Assembly: GCA_040389065.1 (NCBI GenBank)
Contig: JAZKAR010000005.1
Coordinates: forward strand, 62,001 to 126,000
Direction: 5' to 3'
Length of the DNA stretch: 64,000 nt
DNA from: JAZKAR01 sp040389065
GTDB taxonomy: Bacteria; Pseudomonadota; Gammaproteobacteria; Burkholderiales; Casimicrobiaceae
Program-made: the position numbers and the translations under genes
Notes under the pieces: generated by a model
Databases searched by the model: none
What the model was told of the DNA's origin: nothing
What the model saw: the letters and a program-made list of their open reading frames with translations, nothing else
In this document: in pieces, positions 17,368 through 26,968 of the stretch
How the letters are laid out: the number at the start of each line of letters is the position of its first letter
Numbering within the stretch: position 1 is the stretch's first letter

Positions 17368-20247
17368 TTAACGAGTTAGCATAACTGCTTTAAGTTTTTC
17401 TTTTAATTCAGTAGGATTGAAAGGTTTAGCAATATAGTCATCCATGCCTGTGGCTATACAGCGTTCACGATCACCTGCTAATGCGTGAGCTGTCATTCCT
17501 ATAATAGGGAGCCGGGGTTTATTATGTTGTTTTTCATAGGCCCGAATAAACTGTGTAGCCTCTAACCCATTCATTCCATGCATTTGCACATCCATTAAGG
17601 CAGCTGCATAATCGCCTGTTTTAATCTTTTCAATTGCCTCAAAACCATTAATGGCTATATCGCATCGGTAACCAAATTGCTCTAAAAAGACGGTTGCCAC
17701 TAAAATGTTAGGAGCATAATCTTCAACGAGTAAAATATAAGGCTTTAATAGATCAGATAAACCTTCATCATCATTTTCTTCTAAGGGATCTAACTCAACT
17801 GTTTGTTGAATAACCATTTCACCTGCTATTTCTAGCGGCATACTAACTGTGAAAGTAGAGCCTTCCCCTACCCAGCTCTTTACGGTTAATGAACCACCCA
17901 TAATTTCTGCTAATGTTTTAGTGATGGCTAACCCTAAGCCTGTTCCTCCATATTTGCGGTTAATAGATGAATCAGCCTGTATAAACTTATGAAAAATAAT
18001 ATCTAATTTTTCAGGCGATATCCCAATACCTGTATCTGTTACTGAAATATAAAGGGTTTCAAGCAGGGTATGAGATTTTTTTTCTGCTATGACACTAATG
18101 TGAATGCCACCGCGCTCTGTAAATTTAATAGCATTACTGCATAAATTCAGCATAATTTGACGTAACCGTGTGGGGTCACCCATAAACATTCGGTTTTCTA
18201 CACATTCCATATCACTTATAAACGATAATCCTTTTTCTTTTGCTCGCACTCCCATCATGCTAATTACCTCATGAATCAACTGCGTTAAACTAAAAGGTAT
18301 CTTTTCAAGCTCAATCGTGCGCGCTTCTATTTTGGCTATATCTAATAAATCATTAATTAACGCGAGAAGTGAATCAGCACTCATTTGTAAAGTTTTAATA
18401 TATTCTTTTTGCTTAGACGTTAACGGCTGACTGATCGCTAAAATATTTGATAAACCAATGACAGCATTCATGGGCGTACGAATTTCGTGGCTCATATTGG
18501 TTAAAAATTCTGTTTTCGCAATATTTGCTGCTTCAGCAGCATTTCTAGCCTCAATTAAAAGCTCTTGTGCATGGCGCTCTTTAGTCATATCACGTGCTAT
18601 TTTGATAAAACCTTTTATCTGATCACCATCATTTTTCATAGCAGCCATTGTGCCGTGAACAAAAAAACGGTCACCGTTTTTACGCATGTGCCAGCGCTCG
18701 TCATTTGCACGATCATGTTGCGCAGCGGTAGAAAGCTCCCGTATATGCATACCCTGTTCGCAATCTTCAGGTGTAAAAATAATGCTAATGGGCTGCCCAA
18801 TAATCTCTACCGATGTATACCCAAACATCCGCTCTGCGCCTGAATTCCAACTTATGATAATACCCTTCTCGTCTAGCGAAATAATGGCATAATCTTGCGC
18901 ACTTTCTACCATTAAACTTAAATGCGCATGAGCATCATTTACTGCTTCTAAAGCTTGTTTGTATTCTTGAATATCAGTATTTGTACCAAACCATCCGGTT
19001 ATTTCGCCATCCAAATTACGAACAGGTAAAGCTCTTGAAAGATGCCACCGGTACTCGCCTCTTTTCTGATGAATAATTCTTTGCTGTACTTCATAGGGCG
19101 CGCCTGTTTTAAGACACTCACTCCATATCTGCAACGATTTAGTTAAATCATCAGGGTGAACAACGCTCATCCACTGCACAATACCATTTTCAACAGAAAT
19201 ATCGCCTACATATTGGCGAGTATATTCATTCACATAATCCAGATAGCCATCTGGTCGAGCTGTCCATACCTGCTGCGGAATAGCATTGGTTATTTGCTGT
19301 AAATGCTGCCTATTTTCACGCAGCGTTTCTTCTGCTTCTTCACGGTTCGTAACATCACGGGCTGTGCCTACAATCGCTGATACTTCACCTGATTGCGTTA
19401 AAACTGGTGCAAATACATACTCATAAATACGACGCCCGTTTACACCCGTAAAAGGTGCCTTACTCGATAATAATTTTTTTGTTTCGATGACATATTCAAT
19501 TTTACGCTCATGCATTTCAGCATGCCAACGTTCATAGCCCAATTCAAGGAAGCTTTTGCCTAAGGCATCGTATTTATCTATACCAAGCATGGTAAGCAAT
19601 GCTTGGTTTGCGTACAGTAACCGCTTATCTAATCCCATTACATAAATAGAATCAGGAGTATTTGATAATACAGTTTCATAAAACCGCTGCCATTGTTCAG
19701 ATTGAATCTGTATAGCTTCTTGTTCTTTTAACGTGCGCCTAAGCTCTAACTGCTTCATTACTTGATTAGCGAGTGTTTTAAGAGCAAATAATTGATGCTC
19801 ATTTAATTGGCGAGGCTCATGATCTAAAACACATAAGGTACCAAGCGGCAACCCATCAGGAGTTTCAAGTAGTACACCTGTATAAAAGCGAAGAGAAGGG
19901 GCACCTACCACTAATGGGTTAGAAATAAAACGAGCATCTTGCGTCGTATCATGTATTTCAAACAGACCGCGCTGTAAAATAGCATGCGCGCATATTGAAA
20001 CATCAAGCGGAGTTTCACGCACTCCTAGACCCTTTTCAGCTTTAAACCATTGGCGATTTTCAGCAATCAAATTAATAACACTAATAGGCGTATTACAAAT
20101 CTGTGAGGCAAGTTGAACAATATCATCAAAATCTTGCTCAGGAGGAGTATCCAAAATATTGTAACGAGCAAGCGCTTCTAGACGATCTTTTTCTAAATAC
20201 CACGGCGAAGCTAGGTTTTGGATGAGATCATCCTTAATAAACTGCAT
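17368..20247 (-). CDS. Hybrid sensor histidine kinase (GAF-PAS3-HisKA-HATPase-REC)
   Basis: A 959-residue signalling protein with no obvious membrane segment, so probably cytoplasmic. Order: GAF (about 20-170), three PAS domains (about 185-310, 315-440, 445-565), HisKA with the phospho-His near residue 585 in NMSHEIRTPMN, HATPase with LCSNAIKFTERG, TDTGIGIS and GGTGLGLAIT, and a C-terminal receiver with the phospho-Asp near 881 (AALMDVQMHGMNG) and the switch Lys in YIAKPF. There is no adjacent response regulator or phosphotransfer gene, so the output partner lies elsewhere. A short linker rich in Glu and Asp precedes the receiver. Confidence 0.93.
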   Translation of the reverse strand: MQFIKDDLIQNLASPWYLEKDRLEALARYNILDTPPEQDFDDIVQLASQICNTPISVINLIAENRQWFKAEKGLGVRETPLDVSICAHAILQRGLFEIHDTTQDARFISNPLVVGAPSLRFYTGVLLETPDGLPLGTLCVLDHEPRQLNEHQLFALKTLANQVMKQLELRRTLKEQEAIQIQSEQWQRFYETVLSNTPDSIYVMGLDKRLLYANQALLTMLGIDKYDALGKSFLELGYERWHAEMHERKIEYVIETKKLLSSKAPFTGVNGRRIYEYVFAPVLTQSGEVSAIVGTARDVTNREEAEETLRENRQHLQQITNAIPQQVWTARPDGYLDYVNEYTRQYVGDISVENGIVQWMSVVHPDDLTKSLQIWSECLKTGAPYEVQQRIIHQKRGEYRWHLSRALPVRNLDGEITGWFGTNTDIQEYKQALEAVNDAHAHLSLMVESAQDYAIISLDEKGIIISWNSGAERMFGYTSVEIIGQPISIIFTPEDCEQGMHIRELSTAAQHDRANDERWHMRKNGDRFFVHGTMAAMKNDGDQIKGFIKIARDMTKERHAQELLIEARNAAEAANIAKTEFLTNMSHEIRTPMNAVIGLSNILAISQPLTSKQKEYIKTLQMSADSLLALINDLLDIAKIEARTIELEKIPFSLTQLIHEVISMMGVRAKEKGLSFISDMECVENRMFMGDPTRLRQIMLNLCSNAIKFTERGGIHISVIAEKKSHTLLETLYISVTDTGIGISPEKLDIIFHKFIQADSSINRKYGGTGLGLAITKTLAEIMGGSLTVKSWVGEGSTFTVSMPLEIAGEMVIQQTVELDPLEENDDEGLSDLLKPYILLVEDYAPNILVATVFLEQFGYRCDIAINGFEAIEKIKTGDYAAALMDVQMHGMNGLEATQFIRAYEKQHNKPRLPIIGMTAHALAGDRERCIATGMDDYIAKPFNPTELKEKLKAVMLTR

Positions 20248-20352
20248 ACATCATCACAAATATTCAACAGAATAATCAATTCTATCTGTATTAAGAAATA
20301 ATTGCTGTATCAACATGGGGTAGATACAGTATTACCACTAAACATTTTATTA

Positions 20353-20919
20353 CTATACAGATAAATTAATACTATTTTGTTGATCCAGATGTTTAGTATT
20401 AGAAGGCGGCTCTGCATCCAACGTTAGATGTGCCTGAAACAGCTTTGCCCAAGCACTATTAACTCCAGGAACATTTTCCAGATCATAATTAACGCTAGAA
20501 GATAAATTATTATCTACACTTTTACTAATAAATAGCGAGGGAATAGATTGCGTGCTAGATGTGTTATTTGGAAGATCTATATTAGTAGTGTGCAATAACG
20601 CATTATTTTCGACTAAATGATTGGCTAAGGTATAGTAAGAATCATACAAGCCTTCTTCTAATGCGTTAGTTAAAGAAACGGTGACACTTGTTGAGTCTTC
20701 TGGCGCAGTGTTAGCAGTAGAATTTTCAGCCGGTAAACCTAAGAATACATTACTAGAACCAGTAGTATTGAGGATAGCTGAATTAGCTGTTGAGGATGTT
20801 ATAGTATCTAACGTTAATGAATCATCAAGCAAATGAGGAGAAGGAATATCGCTTGTTTCCTCTAAAGCAGGCAATGTATAGAGATAAGAGGAAAGTTCTT
20901 CGATAGATGAAATATTCAT
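20353..20919 (-). CDS. Orphan Ser/Thr/Asn-rich 188-residue protein
   Basis: I recognise no family. The ATG at 20919 is chosen because GGAGGG lies 8-9 bases upstream; the frame itself opens at 20955. The product is acidic and low in charge contrast, dominated by Ser, Thr, Asn and Leu, with no Cys, no signal peptide and no membrane segment. A predicted amphipathic part (SVTVSLTNALEEGLYDSYYT) lies mid-protein. A small stem (CTTAGC/GCTAAG, 20936-20952) sits just before the ribosome site. Such composition is seen in secreted effectors and passenger-like proteins, but nothing here proves export. It is downstream of the FrnE-like gene by 82 bp. Confidence 0.6.
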   Translation of the reverse strand: MNISSIEELSSYLYTLPALEETSDIPSPHLLDDSLTLDTITSSTANSAILNTTGSSNVFLGLPAENSTANTAPEDSTSVTVSLTNALEEGLYDSYYTLANHLVENNALLHTTNIDLPNNTSSTQSIPSLFISKSVDNNLSSSVNYDLENVPGVNSAWAKLFQAHLTLDAEPPSNTKHLDQQNSINLSV

Positions 20920-21001
20920 AGCCGTTTGCCCTCCACTTAGCGTCGTGCTAAGCACTAGACTATCACTCTCTATGAATTTTTTCTAGCGAGAAACGCTTTT
21001 C

Positions 21002-21649
21002 TTACTTTTCGGCAGCTTTATAAAGTATTTTTGAGAAAACAGACACTGGCTGCGCACCACTCAATGTGTATCCGCCTATTTCAAAAAAAGGAACTGCAAC
21101 GATACCGGTTCGCCGTGCGTTGAGTTCCATCGAAATAATTTCCTGCTTTTCATCTGTACTGAGAAGATACTGTTTTATGTCGGGTAGCGAAAAACCATCG
21201 CTCATTGCTAATTCAGCTAAAATATCTGCATTACCAATATCTTGACCTTCATTGAAATACGCTGAAAAAATATGCTCGTATAAAGCTCTGATATTAGCAG
21301 TATCACCCATATTCTTATGGGCTGAATAAATAAGTTGATGCGCTAGCCGCGTATTAGGTGTACGCATCACCCGATCATAGCGAAACTCTAATCCTGCTTG
21401 CTGCCCAGCGAGCATAACATCATTATCCATTGCTTGAGATCGTGCCCATGACCCAAATTTACGGATACGATATTCACGTCGATCGACTCCTTCTTTAGGA
21501 AAGTCTGGATTTAGCTCATAGGGCGCATAGCGCATCCTCACGGCATTATTTGTTTTCGTATTTTCAATAGCGATATTTAAATGCTTAAGCCCTATCCAGC
21601 ACCAAGGACAAATAAAGTCAGATGTCACAGTAATATCAATTACATGCAT
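21002..21649 (-). CDS. DsbA-fold oxidoreductase, FrnE-like
   Basis: A 215-residue cytoplasmic DsbA-family protein without a signal peptide. The active-site motif is CPWC (residues 15-18, in DFICPWCWIG), and the cis-Pro loop is GIVAVPFFEI near residue 188. FrnE-type proteins are thiol-disulfide isomerases or polyketide-pathway oxidoreductases in different bacteria; the substrate cannot be deduced here. It may share a transcript with the Ser/Thr-rich orphan downstream. Its 5' side faces a 576-bp gene-free stretch. Confidence 0.85.
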   Translation of the reverse strand: MHVIDITVTSDFICPWCWIGLKHLNIAIENTKTNNAVRMRYAPYELNPDFPKEGVDRREYRIRKFGSWARSQAMDNDVMLAGQQAGLEFRYDRVMRTPNTRLAHQLIYSAHKNMGDTANIRALYEHIFSAYFNEGQDIGNADILAELAMSDGFSLPDIKQYLLSTDEKQEIISMELNARRTGIVAVPFFEIGGYTLSGAQPVSVFSKILYKAAEK

Positions 21650-22225
21650 TTCGGTTCCTTTAGGAATTAGCCATGAGGTTCACTTATCTTGCCTCTTGCC
21701 AAGCTATTACCGAAGCGTTCCCTATCTCTTGAATAACAATTTTTAGAACCTTTACCAAATGTAAAAACCAGAAGCGCTCTTTTATACCTGCCTTCATCTG
21801 TTAATCAGATTGAAATAAGGGGCTCGCTGATATTCGCATTAAGTAGATTTAATCTAAAAGTTATCAGAAATAAGGTTGTTCTTGATAAAACTGTATTTAA
21901 CCGAAAAGCAAACGCTTTAGTAGCAGAAACACAGTTATCCTTGGTTGCAGCAAGTTATAGGATGGTACACGTGATAATTATCGGCAAATATTCGCGTAGT
22001 AAACCTATATTCTTACCCTTATATTTAACTATTTAGTAGTTAAGTATCTATGATTAATTAATCACTTCTGCAAAAAATGAATGGCAGGCCTGCCTACTAG
22101 AAACTCTTATACGATTATACTTGTTATCAGCCAGTAACTTAGATGCTGAAAGTTCTAAACTATAAAATTGGTGCATAGCGATCTCAATCATTTATCAGTA
22201 AAATTATGATTTGCCATAAAAACAA
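21650..22225. other. Gene-free stretch, 576 bp
   Basis: No open frame with a ribosome site, no member of the two repeat families and no RNA gene that I recognise. It must contain the promoter of the FrnE-like gene near its left end. The base composition is more balanced than in the AT-rich gaps elsewhere, which would fit an old, decayed gene, but I could not restore a frame. Confidence 0.5.
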
Positions 22226-22375
22226 TTAACGTTTTTTTGTAGATTCGTTGATAAAACTTCTGATTGCAAAAAGCATCGTCATAAAAATTACAAAACATAT
22301 CCAAGTTGGCGCATGTAAAGCTATAAGGCAGCACAGTGCAACGAGTGTGATTCCGATGATTGCTAAATTACTCAT
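22226..22375 (-). CDS. 49-residue two-helix membrane peptide
   Basis: The start at 22375 is chosen because AAGGGG lies 6 bases upstream. The product begins MSNLAIIGITLVALCCLIAL and has two hydrophobic segments (about residues 3-20 and 23-40) with a basic tail (INESTKKR). This resembles small inner-membrane proteins of unknown role. It is 185 bp downstream of the next minus-strand gene, so it could be on its own transcript or be the last gene of a pair. Confidence 0.55.
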   Translation of the reverse strand: MSNLAIIGITLVALCCLIALHAPTWICFVIFMTMLFAIRSFINESTKKR

Positions 22376-22560
22376 TACATTCCCCTTATTACTTTTTAAG
22401 TAATTAATCATTTAAAACCAACCTTAATTTTTAAGCTAGCGCTTAGTCACCATTTAGTTTTAAAGTAAAAACGAGTCTTTTAATATGAATACGTTGCTTG
22501 TGATTACAATAATCAAAAGCATTGCTTATAGCGCTTGTTTTTAGCGCCATAACTCAGCCT

Positions 22561-23415
22561 TTATTTTCTTTCATCTTTAGACCACCAAATCATTACTTTA
22601 GGCTCTTGAACCTTAGCGTGTACTTCTTTTTTAATCGTTTGAGGCTGAATAGTAGCCACCTCTTTATACATTTTAATAGGTTCAAGCTTGCGAATAGCAG
22701 CCTCTTTAGAAAACATTTCAGGAGTCTTCGCTAAAGGTCTATGCAAAGGCGTAGAGTAATGCTTTATCGATGAAGTATCGTTTGGTAAAGGCATTAAAGA
22801 GACAGCAGGAACGATAGGTTCAATAGGCGCAAGAATTAACGAAGCATGCCAAAGAATGAAAAAAACATAGCCCAACCCAAGTAGTGCTAATTGTTTGAGG
22901 AGTGCTTTTCTTGCATAATCACTCGCTTGCTTAATTTTAATACTTTCTTGAAGTGCGTCATCGATATTTTGTGCATGAAGCTCATCTAATTGTTTTCTAA
23001 GTACTCGAATTGTTTGTTCATGGGCACTTGAATTTTCATTCGGTTGTTTGTGAAGATTTACCACTTCTAGAGACGAACGAATTTTTTCAGCAATGCTTTC
23101 TCGGCGCCCAAAATAATTGACCTGCATCAAAAAAGAAGACATTAAATATTGGTTAGACTTCATCATATTTGAAATATAGAGCATTCCATACCCCAAACTG
23201 ACAGCCATTAATACAACAGATAGCCCCCATAAAATAAAATGCCAAGAATAAAAACCTTCTCGTGTTAATGCGACAGCAAATCCTAATGAGAGCACAGTAA
23301 TCACTAGCAATAAGTACTCAAGTTTGGCAACGTTATTACGCTGCCAAGCAATCTCATGATCTGCTTGTTTTTGAAGGTTCTGAACTTCTTTCATAGGTAG
23401 TGCTGCAACAGACAT
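22561..23415 (-). CDS. Unknown inner-membrane protein, 284 residues
   Basis: The start at 23415 follows AAAGGGA at a good distance; the frame also opens at 23445. Two hydrophobic segments lie at about residues 29-48 and 55-76 and a third at about 169-188. A helical, probably coiled region with ESIAEKIRSSLEVVNL and RVLRKQLDELHAQNI lies between them. A Pro-rich, Lys-rich tail of about 95 residues follows the last segment. I recognise no family. The layout, with a soluble helical domain between membrane anchors, suggests a scaffold or envelope protein, but this is inference only. Confidence 0.65.
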   Translation of the reverse strand: MSVAALPMKEVQNLQKQADHEIAWQRNNVAKLEYLLLVITVLSLGFAVALTREGFYSWHFILWGLSVVLMAVSLGYGMLYISNMMKSNQYLMSSFLMQVNYFGRRESIAEKIRSSLEVVNLHKQPNENSSAHEQTIRVLRKQLDELHAQNIDDALQESIKIKQASDYARKALLKQLALLGLGYVFFILWHASLILAPIEPIVPAVSLMPLPNDTSSIKHYSTPLHRPLAKTPEMFSKEAAIRKLEPIKMYKEVATIQPQTIKKEVHAKVQEPKVMIWWSKDERK

Positions 23416-24033
23416 AACGTTCCCTTTACAAGGGTATATCATCAATAGCGCTATTTATGGATTTGAGTGAATTGCAGGTGAAAGCAAATTCTAGATTTAG
23501 TCTGACAAAAACTAGAATAAAGTTTTGCACAAACATTTTTCTCTCATCTATAGACTAAATTGAGAGCCGGCATTGAGTTTTGCCTATAGTAAGTACCCCA
23601 TGCCGAACCATAGTTAGCCTTTGTGACATACCCTAATGTGTATTTTTGCAAATAATATGTGCAACGCTAATAACGCTACACTTTTCTAATGAAAAGCCGT
23701 AGGCATTTTTCTCTTCTATCACTTATCAAATACGCTTGGAGGTTTGCACGAATAAACAGGAGCTAAGAGAGCTTAAAAAGTACTAGCGATTCTTGGCAAT
23801 ACAGCATGCATGAATAAATTTTTTGCCTAGGCACTAACTCTTTAGCTTCTGCTCATTATCTCAAGCTAGGTTATCAAGGCACAATTAGATATTATTCTAG
23901 GGCGTGTTAAACAACAAGATAGAAAATTGACGTTTAATTGAGCTGTACCTGACAAGCACGAAAAGATGTTTTAGCTATTGCTAACCATAAGCAATGTGTT
24001 TAGATATCTAGTGATATTACCATAAAATTCACT
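23416..24033. other. Gene-free stretch, 618 bp
   Basis: The longest gap in the window. No credible open frame or known RNA was found. It contains the segment CTAGGGCGTGTTAAAC near 23898, which resembles the outer ends of some insertion sequences, but no matching opposite end was seen. A decayed gene or insertion-sequence relic is possible. Confidence 0.45.
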
Positions 24034-24339
24034 TTAGAATAATAGCTTTATGATTGATACGCCCAAGATTAAAACTAATGTAATAGCGATTACACCCAAG
24101 ATCAACGCTACCCACTTTAGCGTTCTAATGATCGATAAGAGTGATTGACTATGAATCCCAGCTCCCTTCTCTAGCAAATTGAGTGCGGCTACAATTAAAA
24201 AAGTAATATCATCGACCCATCCTATAAAAGGAATATCCGGAATAATATCAATTGGAGAAATAGCATACACCATCGATAATAAAACGAACATCCAAGACGA
24301 TTTTTGATCTTTTAGCGCACTGACTGGGTATTGAGACAT
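24034..24339 (-). CDS. DUF1232 (YkvA-type) small membrane protein
   Basis: A 101-residue protein with the DUF1232 core YAISPIDIIPDIPFIGWVDD, which is highly diagnostic, followed by a C-terminal hydrophobic helix (about residues 75-98). The start is placed at the ATG at 24339; a GTG two codons upstream is also possible. The function of the family is not established. It stands alone, next to a diverged family 1 repeat. Confidence 0.82.
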   Translation of the reverse strand: MSQYPVSALKDQKSSWMFVLLSMVYAISPIDIIPDIPFIGWVDDITFLIVAALNLLEKGAGIHSQSLLSIIRTLKWVALILGVIAITLVLILGVSIIKLLF

Positions 24340-24371
24340 AGACACTCGCTTGCTTAATTACATTCAAATAG

Positions 24372-24484
24372 TTAGAAGTTGAATAGTTGAATTTTGGAGG
24401 ATTATTAGCAATTTGTTATACGCTGTATACTGTATACTGTATGCGTTGCTATGCCTTAAATGAATTCAACTGCTTCTCTTCTAA
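24372..24484. repeat. Foldback repeat family 1, copy F (degenerate)
   Basis: About 113 bp beginning TTAGAAGTTGAATAGTTGAA and ending TTCAACTGCTTCTCTTCTAA. The ends still match the family over most of their length, but the interior is replaced by short TGTATAC repeats. It is the most decayed full-length copy and lies between the DUF1232 gene and the ABC permease. Confidence 0.65.
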
Positions 24485-24512
24485 AGGTTTGCAGAATTAA
24501 TAAAGTACATTC

Positions 24513-25829
24513 TTATGTATTGGTTTTCAATTGTATGCTCCATTGCCAAACAACCAATGCTCCTGCTATTGCTACTTGCGCTATCATAATGATGATACTA
24601 CCCGCATGCAGAGAATAAAAAGGCACAAAAAAGTAAGCCAATGTATCAAGATTCATTGCTTTAGCCAAAAATGGCAGCAATCCATTAATGATAACTAAAT
24701 ACAATAAGGTTGTTGTTACGACTCGCTTCGGGTTGAATGAAAATGCGAAAAATAAAAATACCAAAACATCACGCAGCAACATAAAAGCCATCATAATAGG
24801 AAGGTATCTTCCTCCAGGCACACGATCAAGCAGCCCTTGCCCTATTCCTTGAATATTATTTTGCTGGAATGAAGGTAATACAAAAAAACTGGCAACAGCA
24901 AAACTAAATGTTAAAACAACGGTAGTTATTGATATAGGTAGTTGCTCAACCACTCCCCGCCAGTTTCTGGTCTGAATACGAACTACAATTCTCTGCCAAA
25001 TAGAAATAGCATGCGACTCTGAAAATAATGCTGCATATGTCATCGTCATAGCCACCATTAAACCAATACGAAGAAAATGAGACATTGCAGCATTTATATA
25101 AAACCCTGCACAATATAACGAAAACAAACAAGCAAATAGCGGCCATGCCCATGGTATTGTTCGTACTTGCAGTGCATTTGACATCGTTCTCCACGCTGCA
25201 AAAACAGCAATGACTGCAAACCCAAGACTACTAGCCAATAAAAAAGAATGCCGATCATATGGCATATGCCACCACACAATCGTATTACTACTTAATTGCG
25301 CTAACCAACTTCTTGCAAATAAGCCCATAGCAACAATGCACCAGCTTATACCCCCACGTTGAATGATTGTTTTATCAATACCTATATGTACACTAGCAGC
25401 CATAGCAGCTGCATGCATGAGAATACCCATCGCTATCATAGAAAGCATAGGGGTACGTTCACTTAGAGACACCGTTGTTAAAAATTCTGTCACCAGAATG
25501 ACCAACAGGCATATTATTCCGCCATACCAGTTAAACGATGTCGCCCCAAAAAGCTTACCCCATGTCATGGCCCATGGTTGTAATGCACTCATTCTTTGCT
25601 GATCCCATGTTTTATCACGTAACTCATCAGCGATTGAAGAAGTAGCATTACGTGTACCCCATAACCATACGATTCCAATAAATAGAATGCGACCTGCCTT
25701 CGGTAATTCTCCTACCATTCCTGAAATTTGAATCGCCAGAAAAACTAAAGCTAGCAAAATAGGCGTGGCTACCAAACGATGTAAAGAAAACTGTAGCCAC
25801 AAATTACGTTTGAACTCGGGGTTAAGCAT
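24513..25829 (-). CDS. ABC-2 type transporter permease
   Basis: A 438-residue membrane protein with about eleven hydrophobic segments, which pairs with the ATPase gene immediately upstream. The start at 25829 lies 6 bases after GGAG inside the end of the ATPase gene, giving an 8-bp overlap. The early segment RNATSSIADELRDKTWDQQRMS is typical of large ABC-2 permeases related to exporters. The substrate is unknown. The cognate ATPase makes a drug, lipid or peptide exporter most likely. Confidence 0.82.
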   Translation of the reverse strand: MLNPEFKRNLWLQFSLHRLVATPILLALVFLAIQISGMVGELPKAGRILFIGIVWLWGTRNATSSIADELRDKTWDQQRMSALQPWAMTWGKLFGATSFNWYGGIICLLVILVTEFLTTVSLSERTPMLSMIAMGILMHAAAMAASVHIGIDKTIIQRGGISWCIVAMGLFARSWLAQLSSNTIVWWHMPYDRHSFLLASSLGFAVIAVFAAWRTMSNALQVRTIPWAWPLFACLFSLYCAGFYINAAMSHFLRIGLMVAMTMTYAALFSESHAISIWQRIVVRIQTRNWRGVVEQLPISITTVVLTFSFAVASFFVLPSFQQNNIQGIGQGLLDRVPGGRYLPIMMAFMLLRDVLVFLFFAFSFNPKRVVTTTLLYLVIINGLLPFLAKAMNLDTLAYFFVPFYSLHAGSIIIMIAQVAIAGALVVWQWSIQLKTNT

Positions 25830-26763
25830 GTTCATCTCCAAGACGAGATTTAAGGGAACTTAAATAGGAGTCTTGCAAGTTCTCTTTATGCTCGGTAAAA
25901 CACATTACAGAAAACCCGCTAGCAATCATGCTTGATAGTAATGCAGCTTGCTCGGCAGGCTCTCCTGAAAAATCAAATTCTGCGTGGGTAGCAGAATTGG
26001 TTTTGAGAACCACGCCTGCGTGAGACGATAAATGAGCGCCCAATGTTTTATCAGGTTGTGCTAGTGCTATCATCATGCGCTTAAATGGCTCTGCATGCCT
26101 TTGTGCTTGGTCGCCTAATGCCCGATAATCAAGAATGCGCCCATCACGCAGCGCTAGCATATGCGAAGAATACTCATCTAGTTCTGCCAGAATATGAGAA
26201 GACACTAATAATGTCATTCCCTCAGCTTGTAATTTTCGAAATAACAGCGCAAGACTAAAACGTGCCTCAGGGTCTAATCCTGATGCAGGCTCATCGAGTA
26301 GTAACACTTTAGGAGAATGAATAATTGCTTGCCCAATGGCTACGCGCTGCCTTAGCCCACGCGATAAGCTGCCGGTGGCTTGGTGCAGGCGATCTGAAAT
26401 TTCTAACTGATAAGCGGTTGTTTGTATGGCTTGTTGAATAGAATGCTCAGGCACCCCTTGCGAAGCAGCCGCATACTCGAAACATTGTGCTACGGTGAGT
26501 TCTTGATATAATCCAAAAAAATCGGATAGATATCCCAGCATTCGATGCACTTCACGTGGGTGCTCCATTACATTAATATCTGCTACAGTAATGGTACCAA
26601 GAAGAGGCGTTTCTAAACCGGCAATACAGCGCATTAGCGTAGTTTTTCCTGCCCCATTTGGGCCTACCAATGCTGTTACACTTCCTTTCTCAATAGAAAA
26701 GCTTACCTGGTGTAAGGCACGATGCCCCTGGTAATCAAACGTGAGGCCTGAAATATTAATCAT
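25822..26763 (-). CDS. ABC transporter ATP-binding protein
   Basis: A 313-residue ATPase of the CcmA/exporter class with Walker A GPNGAGKTTLM (residues 34-44), signature LSRGLRQRVAIGQ and Walker B VLLLDEPASGLDP, followed by the switch His in LLVSSHILAEL. The signature reads LSRGL rather than LSGGQ, a common variant in this class. A C-terminal domain of about 90 residues follows. Translationally coupled to the permease. Its promoter must lie in the 205-bp gap shared with the divergent amidase gene. Confidence 0.92.
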   Translation of the reverse strand: MINISGLTFDYQGHRALHQVSFSIEKGSVTALVGPNGAGKTTLMRCIAGLETPLLGTITVADINVMEHPREVHRMLGYLSDFFGLYQELTVAQCFEYAAASQGVPEHSIQQAIQTTAYQLEISDRLHQATGSLSRGLRQRVAIGQAIIHSPKVLLLDEPASGLDPEARFSLALLFRKLQAEGMTLLVSSHILAELDEYSSHMLALRDGRILDYRALGDQAQRHAEPFKRMMIALAQPDKTLGAHLSSHAGVVLKTNSATHAEFDFSGEPAEQAALLSSMIASGFSVMCFTEHKENLQDSYLSSLKSRLGDEHA

Positions 26764-26968
26764 GGGTATCTCTTAAAGTGAATTCCAGAAGTTAGATCAT
26801 GATGAACTGACTTGTATGCAGGGCAGGAAACTTATGTAAAAGTGCTGCATCGCTATGATGATGGCATTTTGCCCTACTATTATGTGTGTATACGTCATGC
26901 CTGGGTGAAGCAGTTTTGAGAAAATTAGATTTATTCAGTCGTAAGTATAATGTGATAAAGGGCAATGA

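Noticed and set aside
22522..22734. Plus-strand frame of 70 residues opposite the unknown membrane protein
   Set aside because: It is antisense to a better frame with a ribosome site, and its Phe/Leu-rich content mirrors Lys/Glu codons of the opposite strand.
23898..23915. CTAGGGCGTGTTAAAC as an insertion-sequence end
   Set aside because: No matching inverted end, no target duplication and no transposase fragment was found around it, so only a weak resemblance remains.
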